Below, piece by piece: positions 44,608 through 52,268 of a stretch of DNA of 64,000 bases. The notes below the pieces were generated by a model, which saw only the letters and a list, made by a program, of their open reading frames with translations, was not told the DNA's origin and searched no databases. Made by a program: the position numbers and the translations under genes. The stretch lies in the NCBI GenBank assembly GCA_963758505.1, contig CAVWVJ010000003.1, positions 1,302,001 through 1,366,000 on the forward strand. Direction: 5' to 3'. The stretch comes from Korobacter sp963758505. GTDB lineage: Bacteria; Acidobacteriota; Terriglobia; Terriglobales; Acidobacteriaceae. The stretch's first letter is position 1, and the number at the start of each line of letters is the position of its first letter.

Positions 44608-45648
44608 ATGAAGACACACCGAAGCATGTTCAGGCCCGCGCTAGTGGCTCTCGTTTTAGGTGCCGGTACTTCTGCGTTCGCTCAAGGCAAGTGTGCGAAG
44701 GGGTATGAAACGCCATCCTGTCCTCTGAGCATGCGAGTGGCAACTGCTCCCATAGAGCCGGTATTTGCGCCCACTGGATGGAAGACCGTGGCGCTCGACC
44801 ACATCACCTTCGAGGTGCCGGACTACCGCAAAGAGGCGGCGTTCTATATCGCGTTGATGGGATGGAAGCTTCGAAGCGATGACGGCAAACGGGCGATCCT
44901 GGACATCGGCGATTGGGGATCGGCGATCTTTCAGGGAGCGCCGGAACGGCAATCGGCCGCGGTCACAGGTTTTTGCTTCGTGATTCAACCATGGGACGCG
45001 AAGACGGTGGAAGCCGAACTCAGAAAGCGCGGACTGGTGCCGGTTGCCGAAAACGACCGTAACGGGTTCGAGAGCTTCCATGTGAAAGACCCGGACGGTT
45101 GGGACCTCCAGGTCAGCAACGGCAACGGATGGATGAAGTCTCGCAGTGCCCCGCCGGCCGCTGAGTTCGCTAAGGCATCTCCGTTTGGGGCTACCGGATG
45201 GACGACAGTATGGCTCGATCATTTGTCGTTTCAGGTCACGAACTACAAGGAGAGCGCCTCGTTTTACAGCAACCTGCTGGGATGGAATCTGACCTACGAC
45301 GAGGGAAGCCAGCAGGAGTTAATGATCGGCGAAGTCGGAGACATCATCGTCCGTGGAGGCAATCCGGAGGATCCGAGCTTCAACCGAAAGGCCCCGCGCA
45401 AGGCCCGGGTTGACCATATTTCATTTGGCATCTCGCCGTGGGACCCAGATGCCGTTAAGGAGGGCTTGGCGAAACGGGGTTTGCCCGCGAAGGTGGATAC
45501 AGCGGGTGCCGACGACATTCACATCGCCGCCTACAAGAGCTATCACACGACGACGCCGAATGGTTACGATCTGCAGATCAGCTTTGTCACGCACCAAAAC
45601 CGGCTGGCACTCCCAAATTCCGTCAAACCCAAATCTCTTGGGCAATAA
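44608..45648 (+). CDS. Secreted protein with two VOC (glyoxalase-like) domains
   Basis: 346 residues: a signal peptide (ALVALVLGAGTSAFAQ) and two VOC modules, each starting with an LDH motif (VALDHITFEVPDYRKEAAFY and VWLDHLSFQVTNYKESASFY) and ending with DGWDLQVSN or NGYDLQISF. Typical metal ligands (His in LDH, Glu/Gln near the module ends) are partly retained. It could be a dioxygenase- or glyoxalase-like enzyme or a binding protein; export of a VOC protein is uncommon. Confidence 0.85.
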   Translation: MKTHRSMFRPALVALVLGAGTSAFAQGKCAKGYETPSCPLSMRVATAPIEPVFAPTGWKTVALDHITFEVPDYRKEAAFYIALMGWKLRSDDGKRAILDIGDWGSAIFQGAPERQSAAVTGFCFVIQPWDAKTVEAELRKRGLVPVAENDRNGFESFHVKDPDGWDLQVSNGNGWMKSRSAPPAAEFAKASPFGATGWTTVWLDHLSFQVTNYKESASFYSNLLGWNLTYDEGSQQELMIGEVGDIIVRGGNPEDPSFNRKAPRKARVDHISFGISPWDPDAVKEGLAKRGLPAKVDTAGADDIHIAAYKSYHTTTPNGYDLQISFVTHQNRLALPNSVKPKSLGQ

Positions 45649-45713
45649 ATCCCGTTACCCCAAGTGAAAGGGGTAAGGCAGGATTACTAGTGGTATTGCC
45701 TGTTCACCAACAG
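45644..45713. repeat. Palindromic element copy B
   Basis: The left arm AATAAATCCCGTTACC and right arm GGATTACTAGTGGTATTGCC flank a centre with CCCAAGTGAAAGGGG. The right end carries TGTTCACCAACAG, where ACCAACAG is the inverse of the CTGTTGGT outer arm seen in copy C. It sits between the VOC gene and the convergent small membrane gene. Confidence 0.7.
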
Positions 45714-46058
45714 TTATTGATGCACTTCGTCTGAGACCGTGTAGCGCCCTGTGCCGCGGGCATCTGGAATGATGTGCCTGAAGAGGTAAACCAATTTGAA
45801 CCAACCCGTCGTTTCAAGCAGTATCAAAGCTCCCCATAAGTCGCTATGCTTGCCACGATAACGAGATTTCCAGTGCCACATCGTGATCATGAACAAGTAC
45901 ACCATGCCGGGTACGAGTAGCAAAAAACCGATGACAACGAAAAGAAAGGGTGGCCTTCCGTCGATAAACATCGGAGGCACCAAAAAGGCCAATCCAAACA
46001 CTGACCCCAGTCCGAGCCAAGTCAACCGCTGGAACCGCTGTTTCCACAATGTCGGCAT
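45714..46058 (-). CDS. Small membrane protein
   Basis: A 114-residue protein with about three helices (LTWLGLGSVFGLAFLVPPMF, FLFVVIGFLLLVPGMVYLFM and a weaker LWGALILLETTGWFKLVYLF). It is richer in A/T than its neighbours and is the only minus-strand gene in the cassette-like stretch. No family is recognised. Its stop codon abuts element copy B. Confidence 0.7.
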   Translation of the reverse strand: MPTLWKQRFQRLTWLGLGSVFGLAFLVPPMFIDGRPPFLFVVIGFLLLVPGMVYLFMITMWHWKSRYRGKHSDLWGALILLETTGWFKLVYLFRHIIPDARGTGRYTVSDEVHQ

Positions 46059-46099
46059 GTTGCTGATTGTACGTTCGTTGGGAGATGAGCTGAGCTTTA

Positions 46100-46170
46100 C
46101 TGTTGGTAAATCCGGTTACCACTAGTAACCGGGGTGTGGCAGGATTACTAGTGGTAACGTCTGTTATCGT
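46100..46170. repeat. Palindromic element copy C
   Basis: GTTACCACTAGTAA (46115-46128) and TTACTAGTGGTAAC (46145-46158) are perfect 14-bp inverted repeats around a 16-base centre. The left side carries the CTGTTGGTAAATCC outer arm shared with copy D. It lies between the divergent small membrane gene and the secreted protein gene. Confidence 0.85.
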
Positions 46171-46190
46171 CCACTATCTTGTTTGTCGTC

Positions 46191-47048
46191 ATGCGAGACT
46201 ATCTCCGCTGCCTGAAATTCTTCGCTCTTGTGCTCCTGCTGCCTTCCCTGTTTGAAATCGGACACGCGCAAAACGCTGATCTCACGCGATACGGAGACAC
46301 CGCCGTGATCAAAGCGAATACGTGGCGTCCGATGTGCGAAATCGCGAAGAAACTTGCCGATGAGTATGGGATTCGTATCAGTGCCGAGGATCCAAACGTC
46401 ATGTTCGGGGATGATTTAGAGGACACCACGGACGAAGCATTGCCTGAGTGGCGAGCGCGACATCCGAATGAACGAGTCCATCGATTGAAGCCGTGGTCGG
46501 TGGAAGTCAGGTTCCGAATCAACAAGGATGGCACGCCCGAGAACATTCCTGTTTTGTTGCACCAGATCATCGTCTCTGCCAATGCGAACTCGTCGTTTTC
46601 CTATCGGCTGAATAGGGATGATGACCGGTTCTATACTTTTGTTCCGACCCATACCCGCGATGCCACAGGTGCCTTCATTGAAAGCCCGGCGCTCCTGGAC
46701 TTGCACGTGAGTATCCCTGCAGGGACGCGCACCGTCGCCGAACATGCCGCCCTGATGGCGTCCGCGTTAGCCGCACAGACCGGTTTTCGGGTGGACTGCT
46801 GCGAGCAACTTGCAGCCGGACTGCCATGGGGAGGAGCCAAAGTAGCGTTCGAGGCTCATGATCTCTCCGCCCGGCAAGTACTCGAGCAACTCATCGATCT
46901 CTTAGAACAGTCCGAGCCGGTTGGTTCGAGATATCACTGGCTCGCAACCTGTGATCCGGCAGTCGATCCAAAGCCGCACTTTTGCTTCATCAACGTCTTC
47001 CCAGTGCGCGGTCCGGGGTATTCCGTCCCTGCATTACCCATTCGATAG
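46191..47048 (+). CDS. Secreted hypothetical protein
   Basis: A 285-residue protein with a signal peptide (LKFFALVLLLPSLFEIGHAQ). The mature part has an N-terminal NTWRPMCEIAKKLADEYGIR domain (secretin-N-like or STN-like in feel) and a second unit with VAEHAALMASALAAQTGFRV and LSARQVLEQLIDLLEQ. No firm family. ATG 46191 is preferred; a TTG at 46179 would add four residues. It is framed by element copies C and D. Confidence 0.7.
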   Translation: MRDYLRCLKFFALVLLLPSLFEIGHAQNADLTRYGDTAVIKANTWRPMCEIAKKLADEYGIRISAEDPNVMFGDDLEDTTDEALPEWRARHPNERVHRLKPWSVEVRFRINKDGTPENIPVLLHQIIVSANANSSFSYRLNRDDDRFYTFVPTHTRDATGAFIESPALLDLHVSIPAGTRTVAEHAALMASALAAQTGFRVDCCEQLAAGLPWGGAKVAFEAHDLSARQVLEQLIDLLEQSEPVGSRYHWLATCDPAVDPKPHFCFINVFPVRGPGYSVPALPIR

Positions 47049-47068
47049 GGAGCGGAAAATCAAATAGG

Positions 47069-47101
47069 TGTTGGTAAATCCCGTTACCACCAGGAATCCG
47101 G
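47069..47101 (-). repeat. Palindromic element copy D (left half)
   Basis: TGTTGGTAAATCCCG then TTACCACCAGGAATCCGG (47084-47101). The latter 18 bases are the exact inverse of copy A, 2.5 kb away. It lies between the secreted protein gene and recJ and marks the right end of the cassette-like stretch. Confidence 0.75.
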
Positions 47102-47164
47102 ACTTGCCGAATTCCGTCCTGCGGGGATCTCGTTTTCCACATGGCGGCCCCGGTATGATGGGCT

Positions 47165-48901
47165 GTGCGGTGGACGCAGCGGCCTTTTGATTCGACGATT
47201 GTTTTTCGCCTCCAGCAGGAGGCGGCGCTCTCGCCGCTCATCGCTACACTGCTTGCCTCGCGCGGGATCGCCGCTGCGGAGGACGCGCAGAAGTTCCTCC
47301 ATCCCACGCTTGCCGACCTGCACTCGCCCTATGCCATGCATGGGATGCAGGCGGCGGTCGAGCGCCTGCTGGCGGCCATCGAGAAGCAGGAACAGATCCT
47401 CATCTATGGCGATTACGACGTGGATGGGACGACCGCGACGGTGATCCTGAAGACGGTGATCGAGATCTGCGGGGGGCGTGCGGACTTTCACGTGCCGCAC
47501 CGCATTCTCGAAGGCTACGGGATGCGCGATGAGGTGATCGAACGCGCGGCGGCCGACGGGATACGCCTGATCATCAGCGTCGATACCGGCATTCGGGCCT
47601 TCGCTGCCGCCGAGACTGCGAACCGTCTTGGCGTGGACCTGATCGTGACCGATCACCACCTGCCCGGTGCGGAAGGGGTTCCCCGCGCGCTGTCGGTCCT
47701 TAACCCGAACCAGACCGGTTGCGACTATCCGTGCAAAGCCTTGTGCGGGGCGGGGGTGGCATTCAAGATCGCGCAGGCGCTACTGGAAAAAACCGAGCGC
47801 GCGCGACTCATCCCATCGTTCCTGAAGATCGTGGCCATTGCGACGATCGCGGATGCGGTGCCGCTCACCGGCGAGAACCGCGTCTTCGTTGCCTTGGGGC
47901 TGGAAGGTTTGCGGCGGCCAGTGAATGCAGGACTGCGCGAGTTGCTCGGTCTTTGCAAACTCGACGGCTCGCTTTCGACCCAGGATGTAGCGTTCCGCAT
48001 TGCGCCTCGCCTGAACGCCGCCGGGCGCATGGATGTAGCCCGCGACGTGGTGGAGCTGTTTACGACGAAAGACGCGTCGCGCGCCAAGGAAGTCGCCGAG
48101 CACCTCAACAAGCTGAACGGCAATCGCCAGGAGGCGGAGGCGCGCATCATGGCGGCGATCGATCAACAGCTTGCGGAGGACACCTCGCTGAAGGAGCGCT
48201 ACTCGCTGGTGCTGGATGGGCCGGAGTGGCATCGCGGGGTGATCGGCATCTGCGCCAGCCGGGTTGTCGAACGCACGAATCGGCCGGCGCTGGTGATTGC
48301 GCGGCAGGAAGGCGAAGCCCACGGTTCCGGGCGGTCGATTCGCTCGTTCCACCTGCTCAACGCGCTGGAGTCGTGCGCGGAGCTCTTTTCGCGTTACGGA
48401 GGGCATGCCCACGCGGTTGGTTTCGCGCTGCCGGAAGATCGCGTCGCAACCTTGCGGGAACGTCTCGAAGCCTATGCGCGGCAGCACCTCACGCTCGAGG
48501 ATTTCATCCCCGAGCTTCTCTACGACGCCGAACTGCCGCTGGGCGAAGTTAACGAGAAGCTCTATGCGTCCCTGCAGAAGTTGGAGCCGTTTGGCATGAG
48601 CAATCCGCAGCCGGTGTTGGTGAGCCGCGGCGCGCGTTTGAGCATGCCGGCCCGCATCCTTAAAGAGAAGCACGTGAAGATGAAGGTGGCGGGGCAGCGC
48701 GATGGCGCAAAGTTCCAGCGATCCTTTGAAGCGCTGGCATGGCGGCAGAGCGCGCGGCTGGAGGGCGAGCCGCTGGACACAGGAGATCGCATCGACCTGG
48801 CATACACGGTCGATCACAACGACCATCCGGAATTTGGTGGGCTGCAGTTGATCCTGTGCGACTGGGCGAAGTTGCCGGGTGCGAAATCCGCTACGCCGTG
48901 A
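47165..48901 (+). CDS. recJ: Single-stranded-DNA-specific exonuclease RecJ
   Basis: RecJ is the 5'-3' ssDNA exonuclease of recombination and mismatch repair. The 578-residue protein has the DHH-family motifs YGDYDVDGTTA and VTDHHLPG, GAGVAFKIAQAL, the DHHA1 part with SGRSIRSFHLL and GGHAHAVGFAL, and a C-terminal OB-like domain. GTG at 47165 matches homologues (RWTQRPFD). It uses the same fold as nrnA at 7 kb. Confidence 0.96.
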   Translation: MRWTQRPFDSTIVFRLQQEAALSPLIATLLASRGIAAAEDAQKFLHPTLADLHSPYAMHGMQAAVERLLAAIEKQEQILIYGDYDVDGTTATVILKTVIEICGGRADFHVPHRILEGYGMRDEVIERAAADGIRLIISVDTGIRAFAAAETANRLGVDLIVTDHHLPGAEGVPRALSVLNPNQTGCDYPCKALCGAGVAFKIAQALLEKTERARLIPSFLKIVAIATIADAVPLTGENRVFVALGLEGLRRPVNAGLRELLGLCKLDGSLSTQDVAFRIAPRLNAAGRMDVARDVVELFTTKDASRAKEVAEHLNKLNGNRQEAEARIMAAIDQQLAEDTSLKERYSLVLDGPEWHRGVIGICASRVVERTNRPALVIARQEGEAHGSGRSIRSFHLLNALESCAELFSRYGGHAHAVGFALPEDRVATLRERLEAYARQHLTLEDFIPELLYDAELPLGEVNEKLYASLQKLEPFGMSNPQPVLVSRGARLSMPARILKEKHVKMKVAGQRDGAKFQRSFEALAWRQSARLEGEPLDTGDRIDLAYTVDHNDHPEFGGLQLILCDWAKLPGAKSATP

Positions 48902-48940
48902 GCGGGCGAAGGGCTGCGGAGGCACTTTTCCGAACACCTT

Positions 48941-49074
48941 ACAAAAGTATTACAGAACGCACGTAATCGTTTCTCCATGCATTCCATGCTTGCGACGCCG
49001 CGAGTTTAGAGGGCTTTCGCCGCGATCCATGCGGGTCAGGCACTTCGGTCACCGCTCTGACAAAAGTATTACAG
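48941..49074 (+). repeat. Two 15-bp direct repeats upstream of the desaturase gene
   Basis: ACAAAAGTATTACAG occurs at 48941-48955 and 49060-49074, 119 bases apart, in the 271-base region before the desaturase gene. Exact 15-mers at this spacing are not expected by chance, so they are candidate operators or remnants of a repeat. Confidence 0.55.
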
Positions 49075-49172
49075 TGCCCCCTGCGTCGTGACTGATAGGC
49101 TCGCACTCAAATGGTGTGGGGGCGTACGACTTCCTCGTATTTCCTCTTCGACTTTGATCAGATTGGACACAC

Positions 49173-50066
49173 ATGGACCGCTCGTATCGCAGCAAGAAAG
49201 ATCTCGCTATTAACTGGATTACCGTAATTGCCATGGGAGCGTTTCATGTGGGCGCGATTGTTGCTCTCTTCTTCTTCAGCTGGAAGGGACTCTTTCTCGC
49301 GCTGGCGCTCTGGTGGATCGCCGGAAGCTGGGGCATCGGGATGGGCTATCACCGCCTGCTGACGCACCGGGGCTACAAGGCTCCCAAGTGGCTTGAGTAT
49401 TTCCTGACCATCTGCGCTACGCTGGCTCTCGAAGGCGGACCGATCTTCTGGGTGGCCACCCATCGCGTGCATCATCAGCTCACCGACAAAGAAGGCGATC
49501 CGCATTCCCCGCGCGACGGCAAGTGGTGGTCGCACATGGGATGGATCATTCTCGGCAAATCGCTGCACCAGAATGTGAAAGAGCTGTCGCCCTATGTCCC
49601 CGATCTTCGCAAGGACAAGTTCCACAACTTCATCAGCAAGTGGCACTGGGTTCCGATTACCGTGCTGGGCGTCGTGATCCTGGTCGTCGGTGGCTGGCAG
49701 ATGGTTCTGTGGGGAATCTTTCTCCGCACCACGGTTGGGCTGCACTGCACCTGGCTGGTGAACTCGGCCACGCACATCTGGGGCTCGCAACGCTTTGTTA
49801 CCGGCGACGACTCCACGAACAGCTTCGCGATCGCGATGCTGACCTTCGGCGAAGGCTGGCATAACAATCATCACGCGCATCCGCAGTCGGCGAAGCATGG
49901 TCTGGCCTGGTACGAAATTGATTTCAACTGGATGCAGATCTGGGCGCTGAGCAAGCTGGGCGTGATCAGCAATGTAAAGCTGCCGCGGCTCGACCGTCGG
50001 CCGGCCGTGGCCAGCCCGGTGTCGACTGTTGGCGAAGAAACGCCTGCGCTGGTCGCCGGCGACTAG
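49173..50066 (+). CDS. Acyl-CoA / acyl-lipid delta-9 fatty acid desaturase
   Basis: The 297-residue membrane di-iron enzyme has the three histidine boxes HRLLTH, HRVHH and HNNHH, and four membrane helices. It introduces a double bond into acyl chains, which adjusts membrane fluidity. A terminator follows. The upstream region carries the two 15-bp repeats, so regulation there is likely, though the regulator is unknown. Confidence 0.95.
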   Translation: MDRSYRSKKDLAINWITVIAMGAFHVGAIVALFFFSWKGLFLALALWWIAGSWGIGMGYHRLLTHRGYKAPKWLEYFLTICATLALEGGPIFWVATHRVHHQLTDKEGDPHSPRDGKWWSHMGWIILGKSLHQNVKELSPYVPDLRKDKFHNFISKWHWVPITVLGVVILVVGGWQMVLWGIFLRTTVGLHCTWLVNSATHIWGSQRFVTGDDSTNSFAIAMLTFGEGWHNNHHAHPQSAKHGLAWYEIDFNWMQIWALSKLGVISNVKLPRLDRRPAVASPVSTVGEETPALVAGD

Positions 50067-50087
50067 CCAGCTCAGCCTTTTCGCTTC

Positions 50088-50122
50088 AGACAGGGCGCCT
50101 CGGGGCGCCCTGTCTTTCTTCT
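50088..50122 (+). terminator. Intrinsic terminator after the desaturase gene
   Basis: AGACAGGGCGCC and GGCGCCCTGTCT form a perfect 12-bp stem with a 4-base TCGG loop, followed by TTCTTCTT. Confidence 0.9.
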
Positions 50123-50165
50123 TGGACAAATCCTCGCTACAATGCTCCGCACTCGCGGAGATCCC

Positions 50166-50558
50166 ATGCCGAGCGTCCAACCTTTTCTGCTGTTCGACGG
50201 GAAAGCCGAAGAAGCGATGAACTTTTATGTCTCATTGTTTCCTGGCGGCACCATCAACGACATCGATCGCTACGGCGCGAAGGGTCCCGGCAAACAGGGG
50301 ACGATCGCGAAGGCCAGCTTCACGATTGCCGGCCAAACCGTTCTTTGTACCGATAGTGTCGTGCAGCACCCCTTCACTTTTACGCCGGCCTTGTCGTTGT
50401 TCGTGAACTGCGACTCGGAGGCGGAGCTGGGGCGCCTATTCCAGCAACTTGCAGAGGGGGGCGTGGAACTGATGCCGTTGGACAACTATGGTTTCAGCCG
50501 GGAGTTTGGGTGGGTCAACGATCGCTATGGGGTTTCGTGGCAATTGAACCTGCCGTGA
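50166..50558 (+). CDS. VOC-family (PhnB-like) protein
   Basis: The 130-residue single VOC domain starts MPSVQPFLLFDGKAEEAMNF and contains LFPGGTINDIDRYG, ASFTIAGQTVLCTDS, SLFVNCDSEAELG and a final WVNDRYGVSWQLNLP, all typical of PhnB/3-demethylubiquinone-methyltransferase-annotated VOC proteins. True function is unknown. It lies 40 bases before the histidine kinase gene and may share its transcript. Confidence 0.9.
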   Translation: MPSVQPFLLFDGKAEEAMNFYVSLFPGGTINDIDRYGAKGPGKQGTIAKASFTIAGQTVLCTDSVVQHPFTFTPALSLFVNCDSEAELGRLFQQLAEGGVELMPLDNYGFSREFGWVNDRYGVSWQLNLP

Positions 50559-50602
50559 CCATTCGGGCGCCATCTCGTTCCGCGTCGCGATAAAATCCTT
50601 GC

Positions 50603-51511
50603 GTGCCCATCCGAATCACCAGCCGGCGCAAGGCGATTGGGACAGCCCTTACCCTCGGCATCCTGCTGATTGCCACTGCCGTTACGCTGAACATCAGCTG
50701 GATCATCCTGAACTGGAGAGAGTTCTGGATGATGATTGTCGGGGGCATCTTTTTCCTGGTGATCATCGCCGGCATGATCCTCAACACCATCTTCCTGGTC
50801 CGAGAGATCCGCCGGAACGAGCAGCACGACAGCTTCATCAACGCGGTGACGCATGAGCTGAAGACGCCGATTACGTCGATCCGGCTGTATCTCGAGACCC
50901 TGCAGAAGCGCAGCGTCGACGAAGAAAAGCGGCTGCAGTTCTACGGAATCATGCTCGACGATACCGACCGCCTGCTGCGCACGGTGGAACAAGTTCTGAA
51001 AGCGGGTTCGGTTTCGCAGAAGAAAGATGTGCGGAACTTCCGTCCCGTGGAGGTCGAACGGATCCTGCGCGAATGCATGGACCTGGTTACGACTCGTCAT
51101 CACCTTGGCCCCGGAGCCCTGCATTGGGCAACCGGGCCAGCGGACCAAGAGCACTATACCGTGATGGGAGAGCTGGAAGAGCTACGCACCGCCTTTCTGA
51201 ATATTCTCGACAACGCGGTGAAATATTCGCGCGATAAGGTCGATGTTGCGGTGGATCTTCTTGCGCCTTCGATCGACCGGCTGGAAATTCGCGTGACGGA
51301 TAAGGGCGTGGGGATCCAGCGGGGCGAATTGAAACGCGTGTTCAAGCGTTTCTACCGCGCCGCGAACCCGGGCGTAAAGGGCAGCGGCCTCGGCCTGTTC
51401 ATCGTGCGGGCGATCGCGCGCAGGCACGGCGGAAAGGTCACGGCGCAGAGCGAAGGCCCGGGCAGAGGAACCACGGTCACCCTGGAGTTGCCGCGGGTAT
51501 TCACGACATGA
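50603..51511 (+). CDS. Sensor histidine kinase (two-helix membrane anchor)
   Basis: 302 residues: two transmembrane helices (about 13-33 and 42-65) with almost no periplasmic loop, so it may sense membrane state or a partner protein. HisKA has FINAVTHELKTPI with phosphoacceptor H84; HATPase has NILDNAVKYS, DKGVGI, and GSGLGLFI. GTG 50603 start. It overlaps the response regulator gene by 4 bases (ATGA), forming a clear two-component pair. Confidence 0.93.
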   Translation: MPIRITSRRKAIGTALTLGILLIATAVTLNISWIILNWREFWMMIVGGIFFLVIIAGMILNTIFLVREIRRNEQHDSFINAVTHELKTPITSIRLYLETLQKRSVDEEKRLQFYGIMLDDTDRLLRTVEQVLKAGSVSQKKDVRNFRPVEVERILRECMDLVTTRHHLGPGALHWATGPADQEHYTVMGELEELRTAFLNILDNAVKYSRDKVDVAVDLLAPSIDRLEIRVTDKGVGIQRGELKRVFKRFYRAANPGVKGSGLGLFIVRAIARRHGGKVTAQSEGPGRGTTVTLELPRVFTT

Positions 51512-52227
51512 GCCGCATCCTGATCGTCGAAGATGAAGAGCATCTCGCTCGCGGGTTGCAGTTCAACCTGCAAGCGGAAGATCACGAAGTGGAAGTTGCC
51601 GGTACCGGTGAGGAGGCGTTGCAACTCCTGCTCGTGGAACGCCGCCAATTTGATGTGATGGTCCTCGACATCATGCTGCCGGGCAAGGACGGCTTCGCAG
51701 TGGCGAGCGAACTCCGCGCGGCGCAGAACACGATCCCAATTCTCATGCTCACAGCGCGCGGACGCTCCGAAGATATCCTGAATGGCTTCGAGGCCGGCAC
51801 GGACGACTACCTGCAAAAGCCGTTCGAACTCTCGATCTTGATTGCGCGCCTGAACAGCCTGCTGCGCCGCCGCCGCTGGGCGCAGAAAGAAGAGCCGACA
51901 CGCGAGCCTGAGGTCCTGCGCTTCAACGGCAAGTTTCTTGACTTCGATGCGCTGGAGTTGCACTGCGGGGAAGAGGTGCATCACCTGACGCTGATGGAAG
52001 CGCAACTTCTGCAGTACCTGATTCGCAGCGCCGGCCGCCCGGTCTCGCGCAAATCGATCCTCGAAGAGGTATGGGGATTGCGCGAGGATACGGATACCCG
52101 CGCGGTCGACAACTTCATCGTTCGGCTGCGGCGCTATATCGAGGAAAACCCTTCACACCCCAAGCATCTGCAAACGGTGCGCGGGATCGGCTACCGCTTC
52201 TTTACGGAGCCCAACAGCAAGTCCTAA
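51508..52227 (+). CDS. OmpR/PhoB-family response regulator
   Basis: A 239-residue regulator: receiver domain with ILIVEDEEHLA, phosphoacceptor D54 in VMVLDIMLPG, LMLTARG and YLQKPF; then a winged-helix DNA-binding domain with VSRKSILEEVWGLRED and LQTVRGIGYRF. Partner of the upstream kinase. Its targets are not visible in the window. Confidence 0.95.
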   Translation: MSRILIVEDEEHLARGLQFNLQAEDHEVEVAGTGEEALQLLLVERRQFDVMVLDIMLPGKDGFAVASELRAAQNTIPILMLTARGRSEDILNGFEAGTDDYLQKPFELSILIARLNSLLRRRRWAQKEEPTREPEVLRFNGKFLDFDALELHCGEEVHHLTLMEAQLLQYLIRSAGRPVSRKSILEEVWGLREDTDTRAVDNFIVRLRRYIEENPSHPKHLQTVRGIGYRFFTEPNSKS

Positions 52228-52268
52228 TCCGCGAGCGGGAAAGACGGAGTCGGATACGTCCGCACGCC

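Noticed and set aside
43531..47101. Classical integron attC sites
   Set aside because: The palindromes between genes lack the GTTRRRY and RYYYAAC core sites, and no integrase gene is in the window, so the array is reported only as cassette-like.
47780..48937. A 385-residue minus-strand frame
   Set aside because: It is antisense to recJ and shows shadow-like composition.
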